From the NCBI GenBank assembly GCA_013288465.1, contig JABDBT010000002.1, positions 1 to 55,978 of the forward strand: a DNA stretch of 55,978 bases, read 5' to 3'. This document shows, in pieces, positions 17,803 through 26,018 of the stretch (position 1 is the first letter of the stretch; every line of letters starts with the position of its first letter). The stretch comes from Bacteroidota bacterium. Its GTDB lineage: Bacteria > Bacteroidota > Bacteroidia > Sphingobacteriales > Sphingobacteriaceae. Made by a program: the position numbers and the translations under genes. A model generated the notes under the pieces. It made no database searches, was not told where the DNA came from, and saw only the letters and a list, made by a program, of their open reading frames with translations.

Positions 17803-18180
17803 TCATTTTTTGTGTTTCTTTTTTTTATGGGTTTTTTTCTTTTTATCGTGTTTCTTTTCGTCTGTTTTTAATCCATCCGGCAAAACATCTGGCAGGTCGA
17901 AACTTTCGGCCCAAAACTGTCGGTATTGTTCTACCCAATTAGCCACTTTCCGCAATTCGGTTAGTTTGGCTTCACAGTAGCGCTCGCGGCCTTTCTGCTT
18001 AATTTGAATAAGCCCGCACTCTATCAGTATTTTTATATGCTGGGATATGGCGGATCTGCTCACCTCAAAATTTTCGGCAATAGCATTTAAATTTAAGGTT
18101 TGCCGGGCCACCAGGTTAATGATCTCCCGCCTCGTAGGATCGGCTATGGCCTGGAATACATCGCGCCTGGCTTGCTGCAT
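17803..18180 (-). CDS. ArsR-family winged-helix regulator with Lys/His-rich tail
   Basis: 125 residues from the ATG at 18180 (MQQARRDVFQAIADPTRREI); upstream in-frame codons run through the operator and are unlikely to be translated. The ArsR HTH spans about residues 5-85, with LNAIAENFEVSRSAISQHIKIL as the recognition region and IKQKGRERYCEA as the wing. No metal-binding Cys motif is present, so it belongs to the metal-independent group often linked to SRPBCC-domain proteins, none of which is found nearby. The C-terminus (about the last 20 residues) is almost only Lys and His, encoded by an A-rich run. It could bind nucleic acid or metal, or be a slippage-prone tail. An inverted repeat in its promoter suggests autoregulation. 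Confidence 0.85.
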   Translation of the reverse strand: MQQARRDVFQAIADPTRREIINLVARQTLNLNAIAENFEVSRSAISQHIKILIECGLIQIKQKGRERYCEAKLTELRKVANWVEQYRQFWAESFDLPDVLPDGLKTDEKKHDKKKKTHKKKKHKK

Positions 18181-18191
18181 TGTTATAACAT

Positions 18192-18237
18192 GTAAGTGAA
18201 TACTTACAAGTATATATATAAGCATTCACTTACGCAA
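18192..18237 (-). promoter_or_regulatory. ArsR-type operator overlapping its promoter
   Basis: Perfect arms GTAAGTGAAT (18192-18201) and ATTCACTTAC (18224-18233). On the minus strand TTG (18237-18235), a 20-nt spacer and TATACTTG (18214-18207) resemble a Bacteroidota promoter with one mismatch in the -7 box. One arm lies in the spacer and the other at the likely start point, the layout expected for autorepression. Confidence 0.6.
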
Positions 18238-18321
18238 TTTTATTTTTTTAAAAAGATCAATAAAAAAACAGTTGGGTAACAACTATTATACTGCCTGGCG
18301 AGAAGAATGGCAATAACTTAT

Positions 18322-19554
18322 TTAATACAATCCTTTATGATCGGTTAATATAGCAAAGCCATTTTTACAATTCTCCACATTAGTAACCGACCATACTACA
18401 GAATACATACCATCATAAATAAGGTAAACATTGGTAAACCCTTTTTCGGCCAGTTGTTTGCTTACAGCTGCGGCGCTCATACCATGCTGCATACCAGTCA
18501 TGTTTGAGCCGTAAATTAATATAGGGGTTGATTTTGGTTTACCTTCCATATAGGCAAACAGCGCAGGTGCCGTATAATTAACGGCATTTATTATATGCCC
18601 AAGGTTTTGGTATGATTTATCGGATTTATTATCAAATTCGGTTTTAGTCCGCATATCGGCTATAACCAGGCCCTTTTGCCGGTTCACAAGATCAATAACC
18701 TCTGTTGACCCAATGGCGATATATTTGGGTGTAGCCGTATAAAAGGTTTTTCGTAACGGTAAGGGGGTATTAGGCAGCAATGTGTCAAGGCCTTCAAAAA
18801 GCACATAAACTTTGGTAAAACCCGCTTTGATAAATTTCAAGGCGGCAGCTACACCATCCTGGCCATATAAGTCGCAGAAAAGTATAGGGCGGTTTTTATA
18901 CTTAGCCAGTTCGCCAATTTTTTGATCTATATCGCTCAGGAGAATGTTAACCGCGTTTTTAATATGGCCTATATTGTTATCCTCGGTTGTATCGGCCCCG
19001 TTAAATTGATTAGCGGGCCTTACATCAATAACCAGATTGTTTTTGTCCTGTATGAATTTATACGCATCGTCAGATTCAATTAATTTATAAGGCTGGCTTG
19101 TAGTGTATAATTTTGATTTCAGCGGAAATTCCTTTTCAGTTGATTTGTTTACCAGGGTCATGCCGCCGTTTAAGCTGTAAACTTTTGTAAATCCGCTATC
19201 CGTTAAAAACTTGCTAACCCGCCTGCTCCGCTGGCTATGGGAACAATAAACCAGTATGGGTTTGTCTTTATAGCTTTTAATATCTTTCAAATGCTTTTCG
19301 ATAGAATCTATAGAAATATTAATAGCTCCCTTTAGCCTGCCAATATTGGCGGTGATATATTGGCTGGTATCGGCATATTCGCCCGGCGACCGTACATCCA
19401 GCACAAGCAGGCCCGGTGTTTCGTTTATTAACTTACAAACATCGGTAAGGTACAACGCCTTGTACTTAATGTTATCAAACCGCTGGTTTAATTGCGCGCG
19501 AACATTAAAACATATAAAGCAGGGCAGCAGCAGGCATAGGTTCTTTATTTTCAT
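18322..19554 (-). CDS. Secreted triple-rhodanese protein
   Basis: A 410-residue protein with a signal peptide (ending VRAQ, residue 21) and three rhodanese-like domains at about 35-135, 155-260 and 280-395. Each begins with the family pattern of VxDVR-like strands (VLDVRSPGEY, VIDVRPANQF, IADMRTKTEF) and a GH or GR helix. The catalytic-loop Cys is present in the first (Cys104, YCSHSQRSR) and second (Cys227, FCDLYGQDG). In the third it is replaced by Gly349 (YGSNMTGMQHG). A periplasmic sulfur-transfer or sulfide/cyanide-handling role is possible, but the substrate is unknown. It is flanked by an ArsR regulator and a TetR gene without tight spacing to either. Confidence 0.82.
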   Translation of the reverse strand: MKIKNLCLLLPCFICFNVRAQLNQRFDNIKYKALYLTDVCKLINETPGLLVLDVRSPGEYADTSQYITANIGRLKGAINISIDSIEKHLKDIKSYKDKPILVYCSHSQRSRRVSKFLTDSGFTKVYSLNGGMTLVNKSTEKEFPLKSKLYTTSQPYKLIESDDAYKFIQDKNNLVIDVRPANQFNGADTTEDNNIGHIKNAVNILLSDIDQKIGELAKYKNRPILFCDLYGQDGVAAALKFIKAGFTKVYVLFEGLDTLLPNTPLPLRKTFYTATPKYIAIGSTEVIDLVNRQKGLVIADMRTKTEFDNKSDKSYQNLGHIINAVNYTAPALFAYMEGKPKSTPILIYGSNMTGMQHGMSAAAVSKQLAEKGFTNVYLIYDGMYSVVWSVTNVENCKNGFAILTDHKGLY

Positions 19555-19939
19555 GGTTCGGGGTTGGGGATAATATTTATATGGTCTTCTAACGGATGTA
19601 TAAATATAGTTAACCTTCCACCCATTTTAATAAAAACAGCGCGAAAATTGTCTTAAAGAGGTGTAGCCGGCCGTTATGACGGCTGCGCTCACTTAATTAT
19701 TTTATTAAACAATTCCCATTTTGGAGGCTTCTTTTCTTTCTATAAATGCGGATTATTGCTAAGGCTACACAATGCACTAAGTATCGTTACTGACGTTTTA
19801 ATGCAGAAATATTAAGTTAACGTGAATTCGATTAAGCCCACAGTCAATGTCGTTTTCCATTCCGCATTCAACATTCCGAAACGGCATAGCCCTCTTTAAC
19901 ACCATTAAAAACAAACAATAGTTAAAAATTCGCATTTCA
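19555..19939. other. 385-bp intergenic region, no gene seen
   Basis: Only short stop-interrupted frames and a weak GC stem (AGCCG / CGGCT near 19666-19692) were seen. It separates the TetR stop from the rhodanese start. No promoter box matching TAnnTTTG was recognised for the rhodanese gene. Confidence 0.5.
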
Positions 19940-20521
19940 TCAAATCGTCAATGCGGCTTTTACCAAATAAGGCAGGATCTCTTTTTGAAAGGAAACAAAG
20001 TTTTTACGAACGTCAGAGTCGCTTACCGAGGTAAAGGCAAAGCTAAAAACGATGCTTTTACTGCATTTGATCAAAAACCGGATACGGTGCTGGTAGTTTT
20101 CGGTTTTGCGGATACCATCTAACTGGGTAAATGACGCCATAAGCAGGTCCTCCAATTCGTTGGAAAGATTTTTCAGGAAATCCTGCGAATTGGTGCTTTC
20201 GCGGATAAAATCCCAGCCAATAAATTCATTACATACGGTATATGATAAACGGCAGGTTTTCATAATGAGCAGGCTCAGGTGCGCCTCATCATCCATTTGC
20301 AGGTGCTGGCTATGTATCAGGTCATCAACGCTTACGCGGATATAATCCATTAGCAGGCTGTGTAAAACATCCTCCTTGCTTTCAAAATACTTATAAATAG
20401 TGGCTTTGGCTATTTTGGCCCGCCGGGCAATTTCGTTTACACTTGTTTTATGGTAACCGAACTTGCGGAACAAATCCTGCGCGGCGCGCTTAATGCTATC
20501 TTTTATTTTATCGGCTTCCAT
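19940..20521 (-). CDS. TetR/AcrR-family transcriptional regulator
   Basis: A 193-residue protein. The N-terminal TetR HTH spans about 8-55, with AAQDLFRKFGYHKTSVNEIA and AKATIYKYFESKEDVL carrying the recognition helix. The remainder is an all-helical ligand/dimer domain without recognisable specificity. It starts 3 nt after the stop of the Rieske-like lipoprotein gene, so it is probably the last gene of the kbl-pheS-lipoprotein-tetR run. The target and ligand are unknown. There is no adjacent efflux or membrane transporter of the sort TetR genes often control. Confidence 0.9.
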   Translation of the reverse strand: MEADKIKDSIKRAAQDLFRKFGYHKTSVNEIARRAKIAKATIYKYFESKEDVLHSLLMDYIRVSVDDLIHSQHLQMDDEAHLSLLIMKTCRLSYTVCNEFIGWDFIRESTNSQDFLKNLSNELEDLLMASFTQLDGIRKTENYQHRIRFLIKCSKSIVFSFAFTSVSDSDVRKNFVSFQKEILPYLVKAALTI

Positions 20522-20524
20522 GTA

Positions 20525-20941
20525 TCAATTAGATACAAATATCTCAAAATTACTCACATTTACAGAATATGACTTTAATGACATTGTAGCCGGGGCTTTT
20601 ACGGGCGTGCCATCGGTTAATGAAAACCGGGCACCGCTGCATGGGTCGGTAGCGGTTAAGGTGGGATTATCCAATGTTACAGCGCATTTATTTTGCGGCA
20701 TATAGCTGCTGCAACGGTCGTACGCCGCATAAGTCCCATCCGCTTCGCGGAAAAGGATCAGCCCCGCAACACCATACCCGTTGATGATAACCGCGCCATT
20801 TACTGTTTTTAGGGCGCTTAAACGGGGGTCAGTTAGCGACGCTTCAAAATTTACCGCCACATCAGGAATAACATCGCCCGATTTAACGCATGAAATGCAG
20901 CTTAAAATAACGAACCCTATTACCCCAATTTTCCGTATCAT
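20525..20941 (-). CDS. Small lipoprotein with degenerate Rieske fold (cluster ligands lost)
   Basis: 138 residues with an ISC lipobox near residue 18. Residues about 50-136 follow the Rieske [2Fe-2S] pattern: YAAYDRCSSY, then KCAV, then DPCSGARFSLTDGTPVKAPA, which lines up with CPCHGSRF and the following glycine/proline loop. Against the consensus, one ligand Cys is kept (Cys77), its His partner is Ser79, the second ligand pair is Asp99 and Ser102, and the two cysteines that form the structural disulfide (Cys86, Cys101) remain. It therefore probably has the fold without the cluster. Its ATG overlaps the pheS stop (ATGA), and tetR begins 3 nt later. Function unknown; an extracytoplasmic structural or binding role is likely. 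Confidence 0.7.
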   Translation of the reverse strand: MIRKIGVIGFVILSCISCVKSGDVIPDVAVNFEASLTDPRLSALKTVNGAVIINGYGVAGLILFREADGTYAAYDRCSSYMPQNKCAVTLDNPTLTATDPCSGARFSLTDGTPVKAPATMSLKSYSVNVSNFEIFVSN

Positions 20942-21972
20942 ATTATTTCTGTTTGAAATTGCTTTAAAAAGCGAACATCGTTCTCAGAGAATAAACGCAG
21001 ATCACGTATAACATATTTTAAGTTGGCAATTCTTTCCATCCCCATTCCGAATGCGAAGCCGGTATATTTTTCACTGTCGATGCCACAATTCTCCAAAACG
21101 TTAGGGTCAACCATGCCGCAGCCCAATATTTCAACCCAGCCACTGTACTTGCACATATTGCAACCCGCGCCTTTACAAATGGTGCACGATACATCCATTT
21201 CGGCAGATGGTTCGGTAAACGGGAAGTATGACGGCCTGAAACGCACTTTAGTGCCCTCACCATAAAGCTCCTGCACAAAGTGGTAAAGTGTTTGTTTCAA
21301 ATCGGCAAAGGATACGTTTTCATCTACATATAAACCTTCAACCTGGTGAAAAAAGCAATGCGCGCGGGCAGATATAGCCTCGTTACGGTAAACACGCCCC
21401 GGCATAATAGCACGGAAAGGCGGCTTGCCGTTCTCCATCATGCGCACCTGTACCGATGAGGTATGGGTACGCAGGGCAATATCATCCTTGCCGCTGTTTT
21501 TCTTAATGAAGAAAGTATCCTGCATATCACGCGCCGGGTGTTCTTCAGGGAAATTTAATGCCGAGAAATTATGCCAGTCGTCCTCAATTTCGGGCCCTTC
21601 GGCCACCACAAAGCCTAATCTTTTAAAAATATCAACGATCTCATTTCGCACTAATGATAACGGATGGCGTGAGCCAACGGTTAAACCATCGCCTGGCAAA
21701 GTGAGGTCAAGTCCTAAGTCCTGAGTCTTTAGTCCTGAGTCAAAAATTTCTTTCAGGTCGTTATATTTTGCCTCCGCCAATTGTTTAAACTGGTTAAGTA
21801 CTTTACCGAAGGTTCGTTTTTCTTCGGGACCAACGGTTTTGAACTGCTCAAACAGGTCTTTAATAATTCCTTTGGTGCCTAAAAATTTGATGCGAAATGT
21901 TTCCAGCTCGTCGGCATTAGCAGGCGAAAAGGCGTTGATCTCGACGGTATATTGATCTATTTGAGTTTGCAT
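20938..21972 (-). CDS. pheS: Phenylalanine--tRNA ligase alpha subunit
   Basis: A 344-residue class II synthetase subunit. An N-terminal coiled-coil tRNA-binding part (1-78) is followed by the catalytic domain with GSRHPLSLVRNEIVDIF, EDDWHNFSALNFPEEHPARD (motif 2 region), RVYRNEAISARAHCFFHQVEG, FTEPSAEMDVSC, ILGCGMVDPNVL and the motif 3 stretch FGMGMERIANLKY. A four-Cys insertion (CTICKGAGCNMC) before GWVEILGCG is a probable zinc site. Residues 79-88 (SGLKTQDLGL) are encoded by the low-complexity word AGTCCTGAGTC repeated four times, a sign that an intergenic-type repeat expanded inside the linker. pheT is not in the window. It lies 33 bp after kbl. Confidence 0.97.
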   Translation of the reverse strand: MQTQIDQYTVEINAFSPANADELETFRIKFLGTKGIIKDLFEQFKTVGPEEKRTFGKVLNQFKQLAEAKYNDLKEIFDSGLKTQDLGLDLTLPGDGLTVGSRHPLSLVRNEIVDIFKRLGFVVAEGPEIEDDWHNFSALNFPEEHPARDMQDTFFIKKNSGKDDIALRTHTSSVQVRMMENGKPPFRAIMPGRVYRNEAISARAHCFFHQVEGLYVDENVSFADLKQTLYHFVQELYGEGTKVRFRPSYFPFTEPSAEMDVSCTICKGAGCNMCKYSGWVEILGCGMVDPNVLENCGIDSEKYTGFAFGMGMERIANLKYVIRDLRLFSENDVRFLKQFQTEII

Positions 21973-22005
21973 TATAAATATATTCTACGGCAAATATAAA
22001 GCCTA

Positions 22006-23196
22006 TTATTTTATTACCTGTAATTCCTTACCCACCTTGGTGAAGGCAGCAATGGCTTTATCCAGGTGTGCGGTATCATGCCCTGCCGAAATCTGCACAC
22101 GGATACGGGCCTTGCCCTGCGGCACTACCGGGTAGTAAAACCCAATTACATAAATGCCTTCTTCCAGCATTTTAGCCGCAAACTCCTGCGCCAGCTTGGC
22201 ATCATATAGCATTACGGGCACAATAGGGTGTACGCCAGGTTTAATATCAAAACCGGCTTCGGTCATTTTTTTGCGGAAGTATTGCGTATTGATTTCCAGT
22301 TTATCGCGCAGCTGCGTGGTTTCACTCAGCATATCCAATACAGCTATAGAGGCACCGGTTATAGAAGGGGCCAGCGTATTTGAAAACAAATAAGGGCGCG
22401 AGCGCTGGCGCAGCATATCAATAATTTCTTTTCGCCCGGAGGTAAACCCGCCCGATGCGCCGCCCAAAGCTTTACCCAACGTACCGGTAATAATATCTAT
22501 TTTACCCATTACATTATGGTACTCATGTGTGCCGCGCCCTGTTTTGCCCATAAAGCCCGAGCAATGGCTTTCATCGATCATTACCAACGCATTGTATTGC
22601 TCGGCCAATGCACAAATTTTATCTAATTGAGCAATGGTGCCATCCATAGAGAAAGCGCCGTCGGTTACAATAATACGGTGGCGGCAGCCGGCTGTTTCTT
22701 GTAGTTTGGCTTCTAAATCGGCCATATCATCGTGCTTGTAGCGCTGGCGCTGGGCCTTGCATAAACGCACGCCGTCAATGATGGAGGCATGGTTCAACTC
22801 GTCAGAAATTATGGCATCCTGGTCATTAAACAAAGGCTCAAAAACACCACCGTTGGCATCAAATGCCGCGGCATATAAAATGGTGTCTTCGGTACCTAAA
22901 AACTCCGCTATCTTTTTCTCTAATTGTTTATGTATATCCTGCGTACCGCAAATAAAACGCACCGACGAAAGGCCGTAACCATGGGTATCCATCGCCTTTT
23001 TTGCAGCTTCAATTACTTGTGGATTGGCAGAAAGCCCCAGGTAGTTGTTAGCGCAAAAATTGATCACTTCCTTACCGCCTTGTACGGTAATATCGGCGCC
23101 CTGCGGCGAGGTTATTATTCTTTCCCTTTTGTAAAGGCCGGCCTGCTCAATATCGGCCAGTTCCTGTTGTAAAACAGGTTTTAGTGTATTATACAT
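22006..23196 (-). CDS. kbl: Glycine C-acetyltransferase (2-amino-3-ketobutyrate CoA ligase)
   Basis: A 396-residue alpha-oxoamine synthase. Motifs: [61 protein letters not shown] and the PLP lysine in [13 protein letters not shown] (Lys242). The sequence is closest to Kbl, which cleaves 2-amino-3-ketobutyrate with CoA to glycine and acetyl-CoA in threonine breakdown. In Bacteroidota such proteins may also take part in related acyl-CoA/amino acid condensations. Threonine dehydrogenase is not adjacent. It is the first gene of a leftward run with pheS and is divergent from the DUF5686 genes. Confidence 0.93.
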   Translation of the reverse strand: MYNTLKPVLQQELADIEQAGLYKRERIITSPQGADITVQGGKEVINFCANNYLGLSANPQVIEAAKKAMDTHGYGLSSVRFICGTQDIHKQLEKKIAEFLGTEDTILYAAAFDANGGVFEPLFNDQDAIISDELNHASIIDGVRLCKAQRQRYKHDDMADLEAKLQETAGCRHRIIVTDGAFSMDGTIAQLDKICALAEQYNALVMIDESHCSGFMGKTGRGTHEYHNVMGKIDIITGTLGKALGGASGGFTSGRKEIIDMLRQRSRPYLFSNTLAPSITGASIAVLDMLSETTQLRDKLEINTQYFRKKMTEAGFDIKPGVHPIVPVMLYDAKLAQEFAAKMLEEGIYVIGFYYPVVPQGKARIRVQISAGHDTAHLDKAIAAFTKVGKELQVIK

Positions 23197-23216
23197 AGTT
23201 GTTGATTATGGAATTG

Positions 23217-23224
23217 CAAAATTA
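23217..23224 (-). promoter_or_regulatory. Possible -7 box for kbl
   Basis: TAATTTTG on the minus strand fits TAnnTTTG and would place transcription start about 14 nt before the kbl ATG. No matching TTG is seen at the expected upstream distance. A perfect palindrome GGTTATAA-ATA-TTATAACC (23248-23266) lies between the divergent genes and could be an operator for either side. Confidence 0.35.
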
Positions 23225-23311
23225 AACATTTAAGGCTTAAAACCTTTGGTTATAAATATTATAACCCGAAAGGAAACATTTTGGGTTGAAAATGCTTTTA
23301 ATGTGAACACT

Positions 23312-25798
23312 ATGAAACGATATATATTATTACTGCTGGTTGCCTTAAATGTCGTTTCTCTGGAAGCGTCAGCCCAGCAATTTGTTTTATCCGGTCGCAT
23401 AACCGATCAAAAAAACAGTCCTATTTCCTTTGTATCAGTATATATCAAAAACTCAACTTACGGCACCACAACCAACGAGGACGGCACCTATCAGTTTAAG
23501 TTAACAGCGGGCACTTATGCTATAATATACCGTTTTGTGGGCTATAAGGAAAGGGTTGAAAAGGTAACCATTACCAATCACGACGAACAGCATAATGTGC
23601 AAATGGAAGACGAAGTATTTAAGCTGAAAGAAGTAACCGTTAAAGATAAAAACGCTCCTGACACAGCCGCTATGGCCATTATGCACAAAGTGATCGATAA
23701 GCGTAAGTTTTATTTAAATGAGGTTAAATCATACTCGTGCGTGGTATATATTAAAGGCGTGCAAAGGTTAACCAGCGCGCCAAAATCGTTGTTGCGCGAA
23801 GGCGTATCAAAAACCCTCGACCTGGATACAAACGGCAGGGGGATAATTAACCAGTCGGAATCGTTATCTGATTTTAGTTTCGAGCTGCCCAATAAAGTAA
23901 AAGAAGTAACCATAGCCTCACGCATTGCCGGTATCGAACCAACGTTTGGTTATAGCAAGGCATCAGACCTGCAGTCGAATTTTTACAATAATATATTTAC
24001 TATAAACGGCTTAACCAGCCATGGCTTTGTTTCGCCGGTGGCTGATGATGCTTTCTCGTACTATCGCTACCGGTTAGCAGGAACTACAGTTGAAAATGGC
24101 CGGACTATTGATAAAATTGAACTGCTGCCTATTCGTGAGCATGCCCCGGCTTTCCAGGGGGCAATTTATATACTTGAAGGCGATTGGCGCATATACAGTG
24201 TTGACTTGTTGTTAACTAAAAAAGCAAACGATCTTAACCTGGTTGATACCATGGCCATAAGCCAGCAATATGTGCCCATTCAGAATAATATATGGAAGCC
24301 GGCATCGGTTCAATATGATTATAAAGGGAGTGTATTTGGTTTTAACTTTGAGGGGTATTACATAGGCGTTTACAATAATTATAAATTTGATATTGATGCG
24401 CCGCCGGGATATTTCAATGGCGAGATACTGAAGGTTGATACTGCGGCAAATGTAAAACCTGAAGCCTATTGGGTAGCAAACAGGCCCGTTCCTTTAACCG
24501 CGCAGGAAGCCAGGGACTTTCATAAAAAGGATAGCCTTGCCGTAGTGCACCAATCACAAACGTACCTGGATTCCTTACAGCATAAAAAGAATATTTTCCT
24601 GCTTATACCCTACATGGTATTTGGTTACCATGCAAGCAGCATGAACAATAAAGATTCGCTGTACGTATATCCATTTCTGCAAACCTTGTTTTATAATACC
24701 GTGGAGGGCTATGGCATTAACCTGAAAGTTAAGTATTCAAAAACGTTTGATGATTACCGGTCAATAAGTTACTCGCCGGCAATAAGGTACGGCTTTGCCG
24801 ATAAGCAGTTTAATGCCAATATGCATATCAAGTATAATTACGACCCCTTTAATTCGGGCAATTTTTTTGTTGATTTCGGTACTGATGTGCTCGACCTCAA
24901 CAATGTGGGAACACGCTCACTTTATTTTAATACGCTGAGTACGTTGTTAAGCAACAACAATTATGTTAAATACTACCATTCGCAGTTTGGCGATTTTGGC
25001 TTTCAGCGCGAAATAGCAAACGGTGTTTTATGGACGAGCAATTTATCGTACGCTAACCGTACGCAAATGTTTAACAACTCATACAACCATATATTTACCA
25101 GTACAACCAGGCATTATACATCCAATAACCCGCTGATGCCCGATGCGCCGGCTGATGACCGGTCTGCCCTGTTTCCGCAAAACCAGGCGCTAACTTTTGT
25201 TACTTCCTTTAAATTTACTTTCGATCAGCAATACATTACCAGGCCTACAGGCGAGGTTAATTTGCCGTCGCCTTACCCGGTGGTAACTGTAAATTACCGT
25301 AAGGGCATAAATGGTGTATTAGGATCGGACGTTGACTACGACTTTGCCTCAATAGATATTTCGCAGGACCGCCTGCCAATTGGTTTATTTGGGTATTCGT
25401 CTTTTAAACTTACCGGCGGTACTTTTTTAAACAGCAGGGTGTTGTACTTTATGGATTATAACCACTTTTTAGGCAACCAGGGTACCACCTTCGATCCAAC
25501 CTACGTGGGCAGTTTCCACTTTTTACCTTTTTATACCTTTAGCGCCAATAGCGCTTTCCTGGAAGCGCATTACCAGCATAATTTTTCGGGAGCGTTATTA
25601 AATAATATCCCTTTTTTAAAGAAGCTTAAGCTGGAAGAGATCATTGGCGCCAATTACCTCACTGAAAAAAACAACCCCAATTACTCCGAATATTATGTCG
25701 GCCTGCAACGCCTCATCTTCCGTGTTGATTATGGCGTATCCTACGAGGGCAATAAAAAATACATCCAGGGCATTAGGATATTCTACGGGCTAAAATAG
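23312..25798 (+). CDS. DUF5686 outer-membrane protein with carboxypeptidase-like N-terminal domain (copy 1)
   Basis: 828 residues from the ATG at 23312 (MKRYILLLLVALNVVSLEAS), chosen because it begins the signal peptide; a longer frame adds 22 non-signal residues. A CarboxypepD_reg-like beta domain (about residues 22-105, FVLSGRITDQKNSPISFVSV) is followed by the large DUF5686 region and a C-terminal set of beta strands ending KKYIQGIRIFYGLK. This is typical of Omp85-like or TonB-receptor-related outer-membrane barrels of Bacteroidota. The exact job of DUF5686 proteins is not established. It forms a tandem pair with the next gene; both encode 828 residues. Confidence 0.85.
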   Translation: MKRYILLLLVALNVVSLEASAQQFVLSGRITDQKNSPISFVSVYIKNSTYGTTTNEDGTYQFKLTAGTYAIIYRFVGYKERVEKVTITNHDEQHNVQMEDEVFKLKEVTVKDKNAPDTAAMAIMHKVIDKRKFYLNEVKSYSCVVYIKGVQRLTSAPKSLLREGVSKTLDLDTNGRGIINQSESLSDFSFELPNKVKEVTIASRIAGIEPTFGYSKASDLQSNFYNNIFTINGLTSHGFVSPVADDAFSYYRYRLAGTTVENGRTIDKIELLPIREHAPAFQGAIYILEGDWRIYSVDLLLTKKANDLNLVDTMAISQQYVPIQNNIWKPASVQYDYKGSVFGFNFEGYYIGVYNNYKFDIDAPPGYFNGEILKVDTAANVKPEAYWVANRPVPLTAQEARDFHKKDSLAVVHQSQTYLDSLQHKKNIFLLIPYMVFGYHASSMNNKDSLYVYPFLQTLFYNTVEGYGINLKVKYSKTFDDYRSISYSPAIRYGFADKQFNANMHIKYNYDPFNSGNFFVDFGTDVLDLNNVGTRSLYFNTLSTLLSNNNYVKYYHSQFGDFGFQREIANGVLWTSNLSYANRTQMFNNSYNHIFTSTTRHYTSNNPLMPDAPADDRSALFPQNQALTFVTSFKFTFDQQYITRPTGEVNLPSPYPVVTVNYRKGINGVLGSDVDYDFASIDISQDRLPIGLFGYSSFKLTGGTFLNSRVLYFMDYNHFLGNQGTTFDPTYVGSFHFLPFYTFSANSAFLEAHYQHNFSGALLNNIPFLKKLKLEEIIGANYLTEKNNPNYSEYYVGLQRLIFRVDYGVSYEGNKKYIQGIRIFYGLK

Positions 25799-26018
25799 CC
25801 TTGTTAAATGCTATAATGTTTATTCAAAAGGTTTGATTTTTTGCTGTGGGTGTTATTATTTACTTAAGTATATCAATCACAAAAATTTTTCATAAGTAGC
25901 ATATTCTGGCTTTTAGGTGAGTGTAAAATCCTAATAATCAAAAGTGTATATAAGCCTTATTGTAATATAATATGGTTAAAGTGAAACATTTTGGCAGGCG
26001 GTGGCTTTATTAAATACT

